Source of the DNA: Ochromonadaceae sp. CCMP2298 | Lineage: Eukaryota; Sar; Synurophyceae; Ochromonadales; Ochromonadaceae | Direction: 5' to 3' | Assembly (NCBI GenBank): GCA_026770595.1 | Contig: MU634012.1 | Location: 1 to 17,411 of the forward strand | DNA length: 17,411 nucleotides | Shown here: positions 8,930 to 17,199 of the stretch, piece after piece | Position numbering within the stretch: the first letter of the stretch is position 1 | Layout: every line of letters starts with the position of its first letter | Position numbers and translations under genes: made by a program | Notes under the pieces: model-generated | Databases searched by the model: none | Seen by the model: the letters and a program-made list of their open reading frames with translations, nothing else | Told to the model about the DNA's origin: nothing

Positions 8930-11900
8930 TTAGAAACTGAGCATACGATCCGCTATGACTTTGTCCCTTTTGTCCCTTGCCAGGGAAGCGGCAGAGGGCC
9001 CCGGGGGAGGGACAGGGATACTAGGGACAGGGATAGTAGACATAGGGGTAGGGGCTGGGGCAGGGCCTCGTGCAGTGCCGCGTGCAGGGCCTCGTGCAGG
9101 GGCGTTGCGGACAGGGTTTCCAGCAACTGCCTTCTTGCCCACGCTGATGTTAGGACGGGTGTTACTGTTGTTGTACGTGCTCGTGGCGTGACCTACGTGT
9201 CCCACTCTGCCCTGCACCGCGCCGCGGGGGGCGGAGGCTGGTCCGGCGGCAGGGGCGGGGCCGCGGGGGGCAGAGGTAGCAGGGGCGGGGCTGCGGGTAG
9301 GGCCGGGAGGAGCAGAGGTAGCAGGGGCAGAGGTAGTAGCAGGGGCAGAGGTAGTAGCAGGGGCAGAGGTGGGGCCAGGACCGCGGTTCGGGGCGTAGGC
9401 TGTGGGGGGACCACGGGCGGAGCCGGGGTTGGATCGGGCTGCGGGGACAGCGCGGGAGGGGACACGGGCTATGGGAACTGTGGGGTTGGGACTGGGCACG
9501 GGTGAACGGGCCACAGGGGCAGTACCTGCGCGAGCAGGGATAGCGGTGGCAGTGACTGCAGCGCGGTCAGCATTTTTGGCCGATGGGGGCACTGAGAGCA
9601 CAGGAGCCACAGTGGCGTTTGCGGGGGCGCGGGGCGCGGCGGCAGAAGCGGGGGCGGTAGGGGCTGTGGGAGCAGCCGTCTTAATCCGCTTCTGCCTCTG
9701 CCTCTCCTCTTCTGCAGCGGCAGCAGAGGTGGGGGCGGAGACGGATGGGATGGAGGTGATGTCCTCTCCCTCCCCGTAACCCTTCTTGCTCTTGCCCTTG
9801 CTACGCGTGCGTTTGGCCTTGCTCTCCTTTGCCTCCTCCGCCGCGCCCACATCAATCTCGCGCCCACCTCGTGACTGAGAGGACAACCCTGCATGCGACC
9901 CTGCCCCTCCTGCCCCTGCTCCGGCCGCCTTTGGCGTTTGTAGGTCCACTACCCCCTCCAGCAGAGAGGCGGAGGCAGAGGCGGGCAAGAGGGCTATATC
10001 CAGGGCGAAGGCATCACCCATCTCCCCCACCTCCGCCTTCGTGAGCAGATTAGCAGACGGGGAGCCGATAGGTGCAATTGCAGTGGGGGCAATGGGGGCA
10101 ACGCTAGGCACACTGCCCGCCACACCCATACCGCCCACTGCACCGCCCATGCCCATACCGCCCATACCCACACCGCCCATACCCAGATCCATCTGTGGAG
10201 GTACGCCGGGCATGGCGGGGATTCCGGGAATGAGTGGGTCCATGCCCATTCCCATACCATAGAAGGGGTGGTGGTGCGGGTGCAGGCTGGAGGGGAGGCC
10301 GAGGCTGTAGGGGTGGGGGGGACCCTGCTGGTTGCTATTGTACTGCTGCTGGTGCGGGTGCATGTCCATGGGGATTCCGGGAATGCCGCTGAGGATGCTG
10401 TGCTGCTGGTAGTATGGGTGAGGGCCGTGGCCGTAGTCGAAGGGCAGCATGGGGAAGGGGTATTCGTGAGAGGGGTGCATAGGATGGGGGTGGGCGTGGG
10501 AGGGGCGGGGGTGCATGTGCATCGCATTCTCGTACTGCATCTGCGCCTGGGCCAGCTCGAATGCGTGCTGGTCGAGATACCCCCCCTGCCCCCTCTCCTG
10601 CTCCCTCCCCTCCCTTTCCCTCTCCTGCTCTGGGCGCTGAGCAAGTGAGCTCGAGCCCACAGCCCCCACGGACCCCGCCATCCCAACAGGCACAGGAATA
10701 CGCATACCAGGCATAAGCATACCACCCCTAGCACCCATAGCACCCATACCAGGCACAGGCATAGCACCCATACCAGGCATAGGCATCATCCCGGGTACAC
10801 CGGGCAGTAGGCCGGGGTAGGGAATACCTTGCAGGTGCGCAGGTGTGCTGGGGGTGGAGGCTTGTGTGGGTGTAGGTGTGGGTGCAACGGGTGCAGGTGT
10901 ATCCAAAGGTGCAGGTGCGGTCGTGAGTTTAGGTGCTGGTGTAGGTACAGATGGTGCAGACGTCGAAGCTGGCACTGTCACTGCGCGTGCCTGTGTGGGG
11001 GACGATTTCGGGACTACAGGACTGACGCTGATGGTGCTGCTGATACTGCTGACGGTGCTGTCGGCGGGGGTATTTGGGACGTTGGCTTCATTTTGCTTCC
11101 GTAACTGCTCCTCTTTCCATGCCTCATGCTCTGCCTTCGCCCTCTCCGCCGGAGTTACCTTACGTTGAGCCTGTGTCTCCTGCTGAGCCTGACGCAACTT
11201 CACCTGCTGTGCCTGTTTCTGTGCCTGCGTCTGCGGCTGTGCCTGCGCAGCGACCGTTTGTGTCTCCGTCGGTGCCTGTGTCTGCGCCGGTACATCAACT
11301 GCCTTACTCTCTGCCCCAGACACTGCCCCAGTCTGAACCCTTGTCTCAGCCCTGACCCCATTGACCCCTAAGTATGCCTTACCAGTTGGCCCAGCAGCAC
11401 CCGCACCCGCACCCGCGCTCGCTCTCGCACCCACCCCACCCCTTCCGCGCCCTCCTCCCCCTCCCGCGCCCTCAGCTCCCATCCTCGCACCCACAGCACC
11501 TGCCGTTGCCTTAGGCGCAGAGGCAGTGGGGACAGAGGCAGGGATGGAAGCAGGGGCGGGAGTGGCCTGTGCCATCGCCGCCAAGGCGTTGGCTGCAGCT
11601 GCATTGAGCGCAGCCATCACGCCACCCGCGCCCATCCCCGCCCCCTTTACTGCTTCCAAGGCGGGAGCGGGGGTAGAGGCACTGACAGAGGCAGGGACAG
11701 GGACAGAAGAAGATTTGGTAGAGGCAGGGGTGCTGCTTGTCTTGGCCCCCTCGGTGGGGGCAGAAGCAGAAGCAGATGCCGATGCAGACACGATGCGGGT
11801 AGGAGCGGAGGAGGCAGATGTAGACAGAGAGGTGGAGGGTGCCACAGAAGTAGTAGAAGAAGAGGCAGAGACCGATGCGGTTGGCTGCATCATCTCGTCT

Positions 11901-13863
11901 GCCAGCGCCTGCACCAGCCCCCTCATCTGCAGGTGCGATATCCCTCGCACCATCTCACGGTGAGACTCATCGTCCTGAGGGGAGAGGAGATTCGGATCAT
12001 TAATCAGATACAGGGTGGGGTAGGGGGTTGGGGGCGGGGGTTAGATACTGACGTGCGAAGATGTATAGATGCAATATGTTACATGGTATATAGTGGTATA
12101 TGGTATAAGTATATAGTATACGGTTTATAGTGTATATAACATATATGGTATATACTAATACTAATACAGAATGTCACAAACCAAGGAGCCGAGCTACTCA
12201 CGGACCCTGTCCGAAGACTGGGAGTAATTATATATAAATATATATTAGCTAGGACTATGAAGCTGTGTCGATGTGGGCACCCGATACTACCAGCGGATGT
12301 CAGCAAATACTGCGTCGTTCCGCCGGGCCCCCCCATGTGCGACGCCAATCTTTGAGAGACGCGACTGCGTGGGTGCGAGGAGAGCAGACCAGTTCGGGTG
12401 CCGTGTGTGCAAATGTGCGTGTGTGTATGTATGTATATTCTCACTAAAGCACAGCCATGTAACTATCTACCAATATTCACTACCACAAATCAACTTACAT
12501 TCAGATAGTGCAGGCAGCTCTTCACAGAACTCTGCAGCGTGTCTTTAAATCCCTTCATCGAAGTCTGGCCCAGCAGGGATTTACCAAAAAAATCCAAATG
12601 CGGAGGCAGACTTTTGCCCGTAATTCCCTCATACCGCACACACACGTGTAGGGATTTTATGAGCTCTGTCACGGCCTCCTCCACGCACACCTGCGCTAAT
12701 GCCTTGGCCTGGGCGAGAGCCTGTGCCTGCGCCTGCACTTGTGCCTTCCGAACCTGCGCCTGCACCGCCGCCTTTGCAGCCACAGCCTGCCCCTCCCCCC
12801 CCTCCCCCACCCCCTCACCCTCGGCTTTCTTGCCCTCCGTGGGTGAGACCCCCCCCACTGGTGCGGTGTGACCCACCTCAATCCCCTGCACAGCCTCCAC
12901 ATCTTTCACAGCCTTAGGCTTTGCAGGCGCCGCCTTAGGTGCAGGCGTAGCGTTAACCACACCCTCCTTACCCACTACCCCCTCTGCAGCTACACTCGCC
13001 AACATGGCCTGGAGCTCCGCCGTGCTTGGTGCTGAAAAGGCAGAGGCAGGTTGACTGACGGGAAAGTTGACAGGTGAGTCAGACACCGACCCAGCCCCAC
13101 CCTTCCCACCTTCCCCTTCCCCCCGGCTCTGCTTTGTCTCCTCCACTGCCTCCTGTCCCTTCTCCTTCTCAACCTTCACCTTCTCCCCCCTCTTCACCTT
13201 CTCAACCTCAACCTTCCCTTCTACCCCCTTCATCTTCTCAATCTCAACCTTCTTCTCCTCCTCCTTCTTCTCCTCCTCCTTCTTCTCCTCCTCCTTCTTC
13301 TCCTCCTCCTTCTTCTCCTCCTTCTTCTCCTCCTTCACCTTCTCATCCTTCTCCTCTGCTTCCTTCGCCACCTCCTCCAGTGCCACCAACAACGCTTTCA
13401 TATCCGCCAGGCTTTTCTCCACCGCACCCTTGCTAGCGAACAACACCTGAAGAGGTAGTAATAAGTATTAATGTATGAACGAGAGGAGGAGGTAGAATCG
13501 TGTTAGGGTAGCAAAAGGGGGAGTGTCGTGTTAAGGAGGTAGTCATAGGTGACGGGAAGACAAAGGGACTGAATCGGCTGACTATACCTTCTGCTCCTCA
13601 TCGAGGGGCTTCCCAGAGCTCAATTGCGCCTCGGCGTTCAAAATCCGATCCAGCCTGTGGGGATGCAAGGATGGGAGTTGGGGATGGGAATTTGGGGAGG
13701 ATGAGCGTTGACACGCTGGCGGATTGAATGCAATGTGAGCGGTGCAGTGCAAAGTCAATTTGGTATCCCCCATGTAAATTAATCGGGCTTACTTCTTCTT
13801 CGTGTTGCGGAGCTTTTTGGCCACCACCGCCAAGTAAGGATTGTCCTTGGATTCGATCTGCAT
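8930..13863 (-). CDS. Caprin-like N-terminal domain protein with long disordered RG-containing tail
   Basis: Four exons join in frame: 13863-13793, 13654-13588, 13446-12499 and 11974-8930, giving 1376 residues and ending in TAA at 8932-8930. All three junctions are GT-AG with continuous frame (phases 2, 0, 0). The ATG at 13863 has A at -3. Residues 1-70 form a helical, basic region containing 'NPYLAVVAKKLRNTKKK', then 'LDEEQK' and 'ASKGAVEKSL'. This matches my recollection of the conserved N-terminal region of caprin and its plant relatives (KKLRN..KKKLDxI...GKxLxxEQ). A Lys/Glu repeat (about 73-146), Ala/Gln-rich helices (about 268-298), then a second ordered helical stretch (about 299-394) follow. 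The remaining ~980 residues are low-complexity: Ala/Ser/Pro, a Gln/Ala coiled stretch near 595-665, Met/Gly/Pro and His/Pro/Tyr tracts, a basic NLS-like cluster near 1080 and scattered RG motifs near the C-terminus. Caprins are cytoplasmic RNA-granule proteins that use RG/RGG tails, so an RNA-granule role is inferred. Gene structure is fairly sure; the family call is moderate. Confidence 0.8.
9311..9370 (-). repeat. 18-bp tandem repeat coding (T)TSAPA
   Basis: On the plus strand the 18-bp unit AGGGGCAGAGGTAGTAGC occurs at 9323-9340 and 9341-9358, followed by a partial copy to 9370 and preceded by a degenerate one. On the coding strand it gives repeated Ala-Thr-Thr-Ser-Ala-Pro units in the disordered tail of the caprin-like protein. 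Confidence 0.75.
11975..12498 (-). other. Intron 3 of the caprin-like gene (524 bp)
   Basis: The donor is AAT|GTAAGTTG at 12499/12498 and the acceptor is ...CCCCTCAG|GAC at 11975/11974, with a pyrimidine-rich run before the AG; both flanking codons are complete (phase 0). It is about four times longer than the other introns in the gene. It contains an AT-rich TATA-type simple sequence (12079-12170), a GC-richer block (about 12255-12410) and a GT-rich run (12406-12435). No plausible internal exon kept the frame when I looked for one. Confidence 0.85.
12079..12170. repeat. AT-rich TATA/TATGGTATA simple repeat
   Basis: Degenerate repeats of TATAGT, TATGGTATA and TATATA-type units fill about 90 bp inside the long intron. 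The block is low-complexity and far more AT-rich than its surroundings; it is likely non-functional simple sequence. Confidence 0.65.
13250..13335 (-). repeat. 15-bp tandem repeat coding a Lys/Glu tract
   Basis: The plus strand carries four to five copies of the 15-bp unit TTCTTCTCCTCCTCC followed by two 12-bp variants. On the coding strand this gives KKEEE and KKEE units at about residues 84-112, inside a highly charged predicted helix or coiled coil. Exact unit repeats suggest recent copy-number change. Confidence 0.85.
13447..13587 (-). other. Intron 2 of the caprin-like gene (141 bp)
   Basis: Donor AAG|GTATAG at 13588/13587 and acceptor CTCTTCAG|GTG at 13447/13446, phase 0. Joining the exons gives ...DEEQK-VLFASKGAVEK..., which restores the conserved caprin-like stretch. 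Confidence 0.88.
13655..13792 (-). other. Intron 1 of the caprin-like gene (138 bp)
   Basis: Donor AA|GTAAGC at 13793/13792 and acceptor CCCCACAG|G at 13655/13654, phase 2. The split codon becomes AAG (Lys) and joins the basic N-terminal helix ...NTKKK to LDRIL.... Confidence 0.88.
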
Positions 13864-14319
13864 GGTGCGTGCGGGAGCTTGGCCCAAAAACTCTCCCAAA
13901 TCGCCCCCAGTTAACACACCCAATGCCTGCACGGACCTACAATTGAAGGCCGAGCTGATTTACAGACGAGGACGAACCTTTAGATTGGAGGGTGCGGGTT
14001 CGTTCCTGAGTGGATTTGATTTGGTCGGGTTCTTCCTGGTCGGCGCGATTCACCGGTAACCGGATCAAAACTTGGACACTTACCGGATAAAAATAATATT
14101 TGGTGCGGCGAAGGTGTGTCCAAATAATACGTGTCCAAATGTGGTAGGTGTTGTCTTATAATCCAATATTAAATAAATTGCCTTGACTCCTCTATGGGAG
14201 TGACGGGCTATAGGAGTGTTGGGTGTATAGCAGTATGGGAGCATAGCAGCGGAGAAGTTTTAAAGTAAGGCAGTATAGAAGGAGAGGAGAGGAGTATAGA
14301 AGAAGTATAGGATAATAGG
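13864..14319 (-). promoter_or_regulatory. Intergenic: kinase 3' flank and caprin-like gene upstream region
   Basis: This 456-bp gap holds the 3' flank of the kinase gene and the promoter/5' UTR of the caprin-like gene, both on the minus strand. It is AT-richer than the exons. The element GTGTCCAAAT occurs directly at 14116-14125 and 14131-14140, and a near copy lies inverted at about 14070-14079 (CTTGGACAC). ACCGGAT occurs twice close by. No AATAAA is visible on the minus strand downstream of the kinase stop. No clear TATA box is placed for the caprin-like gene, although the stretch near 14085-14170 is AT-rich. Confidence 0.5.
13937..14083 (-). other. Candidate 5' UTR intron of the caprin-like gene (147 bp)
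   Basis: On the minus strand a strong donor, CCG|GTAAGTG, sits at 14083, and an acceptor, TTCAATTGTAG, ends at 13937, 73 bp before the ATG. The length matches the coding introns of the same gene (138 and 141 bp). There is no coding constraint to test it, so it rests on the splice signals alone. Confidence 0.35.
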
Positions 14320-16966
14320 CTAGATGCTATCATCCTCTGCATAGCAAATAACATTCGCTGCCTGTCGCAGTCTGGGCGTGGGGCAGCTCAAATCTGCCGA
14401 ATCCTCCTCCGCTATGCCCCCCAGCTTTGCACTGCCCTTGCCACTACTGCCTTTACCGCCCCCTGCCATGCTCACAGCCAAGCCAAAACCCACACCCACA
14501 CCCAGGCCCTTTCCCTCTCTCGTGACCACTGCGGGCGCGGAGGTGGCGCGTACAGAGCGGGTGAATATGTCTGCAGAGAGGGCGGTGCGGACCACGTCCT
14601 AGGGATATAAACAGGGGAATGTGGGAATGTGGAAATTTGGAAATAGGGGGATGTGATATTTAATGGAATGTACTAGGAGATGTGGGATAGGAGAGGAAAA
14701 AAATGTGCGAATAGGGAACGACCTCACTTCCACACTTGGCCTGTTACTCACCTTTGTGCGCTTGTAGGTATAGTTCAGAAATGCCTTGTCTGTGTCCTGC
14801 TGCGAGGACACAGGTCCCCGGTTCCCCTCTACCGCAGCGCTCGCCATCGCCGCCAATCCGTCCATCCCCGTCCCGCCCCCTATACCCCCGCCCTGCTCCT
14901 TGAAATCGTCAAAATTCGCCGTAATTCGCCTCACCAACTGGGCGTATTTGTCGGATCCCACAGCGCTCTCCTGAAGTTCCCGTAGCATATTTTGCATTTT
15001 GCTGGATCCCTCTGGCACATGCGGAGCCTGCAGTTGCCGCAGGGTGCGCCAGTCAAGGTCCTCGAACCATGGGTGTTGCTGCAGCTCCTTTACGCCGTTG
15101 CGGCCAATGCGCTCTGGGGGGTCGGCGATCAGGCTGAGCAGCAGGTCGAGGCAGTTCTCCGATAACTCCTCAGCCACCTATAAATAGATAGACGGAGAGA
15201 TTAATTATGCGTTTGTGAATATAAGCGAAGAGGAATGTATAGATGCATATATAGATGACTATAAGCACATGGATATAAGCAAATATATGTTAAGTGTAAA
15301 AAGTAACGTGCAAAAGGTAACGTGACACGAGTAACGGCACCTCCTCTGGTATGTCTAGGTGCTGTGCCCAGCGCATTATTTTCTTGCAGGTTTGCACTGG
15401 CTGGTCGGCGTAGAAGGGGGTGAAGCCTATGAGGCACTCGTACATAATAATCCCTAGGGACCACCAGTCGCAGTCCATGCCGTAGCCCTGGGGGGAATGG
15501 GGTTGGGGGGAGTTAGGTGATATGCACTGTATGTACGCTTTGTGTTATATGTTATCTATCATATGTACTGTGATTTTTGCTGTACAAATGTACGTACCTT
15601 CGCAGACAGCACCTCGGGCGCAATATAGTCCGGTGTGCCCACCGTACTGTACGCCAAAACCCTCTCCCTGTGCACGGACTTTTTACCCTCTCTCCGCATA
15701 GTCTGGTACATCGATACGTCTTTTTCGTTGTTATTCAGCACGGCGCCGGAGTCCAGCTGCCTCTGCGCCTCCGCGATGTGTATGTTCAACGCAGCCTCCT
15801 CGGCCTCGGCCTTAGAGGTGGCGGCAGCACCGTCCGACTCGCCAGCCACCCCGGCCACTCCCCTACCCTCTGCCGCACCCCCACCCCCACTCTCGAACTC
15901 CACTTTCTTGCACAGCCCCAGGTCGATAAGTTTAATATGTCCCGACCAGTCGAGAAGTATGTTGTCGGGCTTCAGGTCGCGGTGGATGTAGCCCAGCGCG
16001 TGCACAGAGGCAATGGCGGTGGCTATCTGCGCTATGTAGAACATAGTCTCCTGTTCCGAAAATGTGTCTTTTTTGATCAAAAGACCCATCAGATCACCCC
16101 CTGGGAGATATTCCATCACCATATATAGATGGTTTGGGTCTTGGAACGAGTAGTAGAGCATCACGATCCACTTGTTCTCCGACTCCGTGAGAATGTCCCT
16201 CTCCGCCCTGATATGATGTACCTGGTTTTTGGAGATCATGGTCACCTTCAGCATGGACTTTAGTGCATATATCTCCCTGGTGGAGTTGTCTCTCCTGCGC
16301 ACCAGCCGCACCTCACCGAATGCCCCGCGCCCGATAATGGCCAACGATTCGAAGTCGTCAATCTGGAGGCGCTTCTCCACGTCTCGCTGCGCCTCGCGGT
16401 ATGCCTCTCGGTAAAGCTCCTTGTCCTCCTCGCAGAGGTTCATGTTGTTCATGGACTCCTCAAGCTCGCGCAGCTTGGGGTCCTTGTTGTCCTTGGGGTC
16501 CTCTGAGCGATGGCCCTCCTGGCTCTCCTCTCTCCTGGAATTCTGACCCTTGTCTCTCCTGGTGCCCATCAAGGCATTCTTAAACTCGCCCGCGTTTGCA
16601 GCCAGTCGCCTGTCCTTCTCCGTAAACACGAAGCCGGAATTGCTCAAATAGTCAGTCATGCCGCGCACGTTTCCCAGATTGTCTGGAAAGCACAAAAGCG
16701 GTGCTTCTTCCCCGCTCTAAGAGCAACACGAAGAATCGCTGGCACCTCTGGCAGGACTCTGTATATCCCGTACCTCCAGGACCTCTCCGACTCTGCAACC
16801 ATAGGAACCTCGGGTTCCTATTCCATCCCTGGCATCCTTCTAGGACAACCCAAGCAAGAGATTTTCCTCAGAAGCCGGACGGGGCAAAACATGGCACTTC
16901 TTCAAAAGATCACTCACATTGCACTAGCCCTTGGCGCCAAATGCTGATCCTATTCTCTCCCCCCAT
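14320..16966 (-). CDS. NDR: NDR-family AGC serine/threonine kinase
   Basis: Exons 15598 upward, 15487-15341, 15177-14752 and 14598-14320 join in frame and end in TAG. The secure part starts at ATG 16659 (637 residues). A further 5' exon (16966-16918) splices in phase and gives 661 residues. Numbered from the 16659 ATG: an N-terminal MOB-binding-type helical region (about 65-98); the glycine loop IGRGAFGEV (109-117); the ATP-binding Lys134 in YALK; helix-C Glu153; HRD Asp228 and Asn233 in [11 protein letters not shown] at 246-248; a basic-rich insert to about 335; activation-loop Ser338 in [15 protein letters not shown]; and the AGC tail with hydrophobic motif FLNYTYKR and phospho-acceptor Thr540. 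The AYSTVGT loop and FxNYTYKR motif favour NDR1/2 (Cbk1-like) over LATS. NDR kinases work with MOB co-activators in polarity, cytokinesis and growth control. Oddities are DLG for DFG, a long Gly/Ala/Glu insert and 92 residues after the motif. The kinase call is very secure; the N-terminus is not. Confidence 0.92.
14599..14751 (-). other. Last intron of the NDR kinase gene (153 bp)
   Basis: Donor AAAG|GTGAGT at 14752/14751 and acceptor ATCCCTAG|GAC at 14599/14598, phase 0. It falls directly after the hydrophobic motif, so the tail beyond the motif is on its own exon. Retention adds a different C-terminus (VSNRPSV...). Confidence 0.8.
15178..15340 (-). other. Intron of the NDR kinase gene (163 bp)
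   Basis: Donor GAG|GTGCCG at 15341/15340 and acceptor TATTTATAG|GTG at 15178/15177, phase 0. Joining gives [18 protein letters not shown], as expected for the kinase C-lobe. The donor fits the consensus poorly after GTG, so it is the weakest splice site among the coding introns. Confidence 0.8.
15488..15597 (-). other. Intron of the NDR kinase gene (110 bp)
   Basis: Donor AAG|GTACGT at 15598/15597 and acceptor TTCCCCCCAG|GGC at 15488/15487, phase 0. Joining gives [20 protein letters not shown], the conserved kinase subdomain VIII-IX sequence. A CCTAACT branch-point-like motif lies about 25 bp before the acceptor. Confidence 0.92.
16683..16917 (-). other. Candidate first intron of the NDR kinase gene (235 bp)
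   Basis: On the minus strand the strong donor CAAT|GTGAGTG lies at 16918/16917 and the acceptor GTGCTTTCCAG at 16683/16682. The upstream exon 16966-16918 starts with ATG, is open, and ends in phase 1, exactly the phase the downstream exon needs; the junction reads ...[16 protein letters not shown]. The ATG context is poor (T at -3). The alternative is that translation starts at 16659 and this is leader DNA. Confidence 0.5.
16801..16821. other. Perfect 9-bp inverted repeat, 3-nt loop
   Basis: ATAGGAACC and GGTTCCTAT flank TCG. The palindrome lies inside the candidate first intron of the kinase gene. It could be a protein-binding palindrome or an RNA hairpin; nothing else identifies it. Confidence 0.6.
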
Positions 16967-17199
16967 ACAATCGGGATTTATCCCTTCTGTAACGGGGGGA
17001 GATAATACGCTTTATCTTGAGCGGGAGTGGGTTTTGGTGCTGTTTGTGGTAAAACAGCACCACTCACATCGGAGAGGGGTCGACGAGAGAAGCGAGCTTG
17101 GCAGCTCGCATCTCTAGACCATTCGTCACTTCATTCTCTGTCTTCGCCAGAGTTCGACCTTTCCGGTGAACATCAGGCACAGAGTCTTTCAGTTTGATC
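16967..17199. promoter_or_regulatory. Divergent upstream region between kinase and a plus-strand ORF
   Basis: If the kinase starts at 16966 and the plus-strand ORF starts at 17200, this 233-bp gap would serve as a shared divergent promoter. It is less GC-rich than the exons, contains the perfect hairpin at 17035-17062 and one copy of GACCTTTCCGGTG at 17156-17168. No TATA box is obvious. A retroelement leader is an alternative, but I found no convincing LTR pair or tRNA-primer site. Confidence 0.35.
17035..17062. other. Perfect 11-bp inverted repeat, 6-nt loop
   Basis: TGGTGCTGTTT pairs exactly with AAACAGCACCA around the loop GTGGTA. It is the strongest short hairpin I saw in the window. It lies between the kinase 5' end and the next plus-strand ORF. 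Confidence 0.7.

Noticed and set aside
11361-11963. 200-codon plus-strand ORF rich in Ala and Pro
   Set aside because: It lies fully antisense to the caprin-like exon; GC-rich low-complexity coding DNA keeps several frames open. The minus-strand exon is supported by splice sites and continuity with conserved sequence.
12183-12198. 16-nt micro-exon between CCCAG and GTGAGT in the long intron
   Set aside because: Including it would shift the frame, while direct joining of the flanking exons is in phase.
12337-12420. Possible tRNA-like or SINE B-box (GTTCGGGTGCC) in the long intron
   Set aside because: The match to the B-box is partial, no A-box is properly placed and no cloverleaf can be drawn.
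16681-16947. Plus-strand open frame ending at TGA 16945-16947, protein-like in appearance
   Set aside because: It extends back antisense through the kinase exon and has no recognisable domain; the minus strand here is better explained as kinase intron or leader.
16680-17068. Possible LTR bounded by TGT and ACA
   Set aside because: TG...CA ends alone are too common; no second copy is in the window and no convincing tRNA primer-binding site follows.
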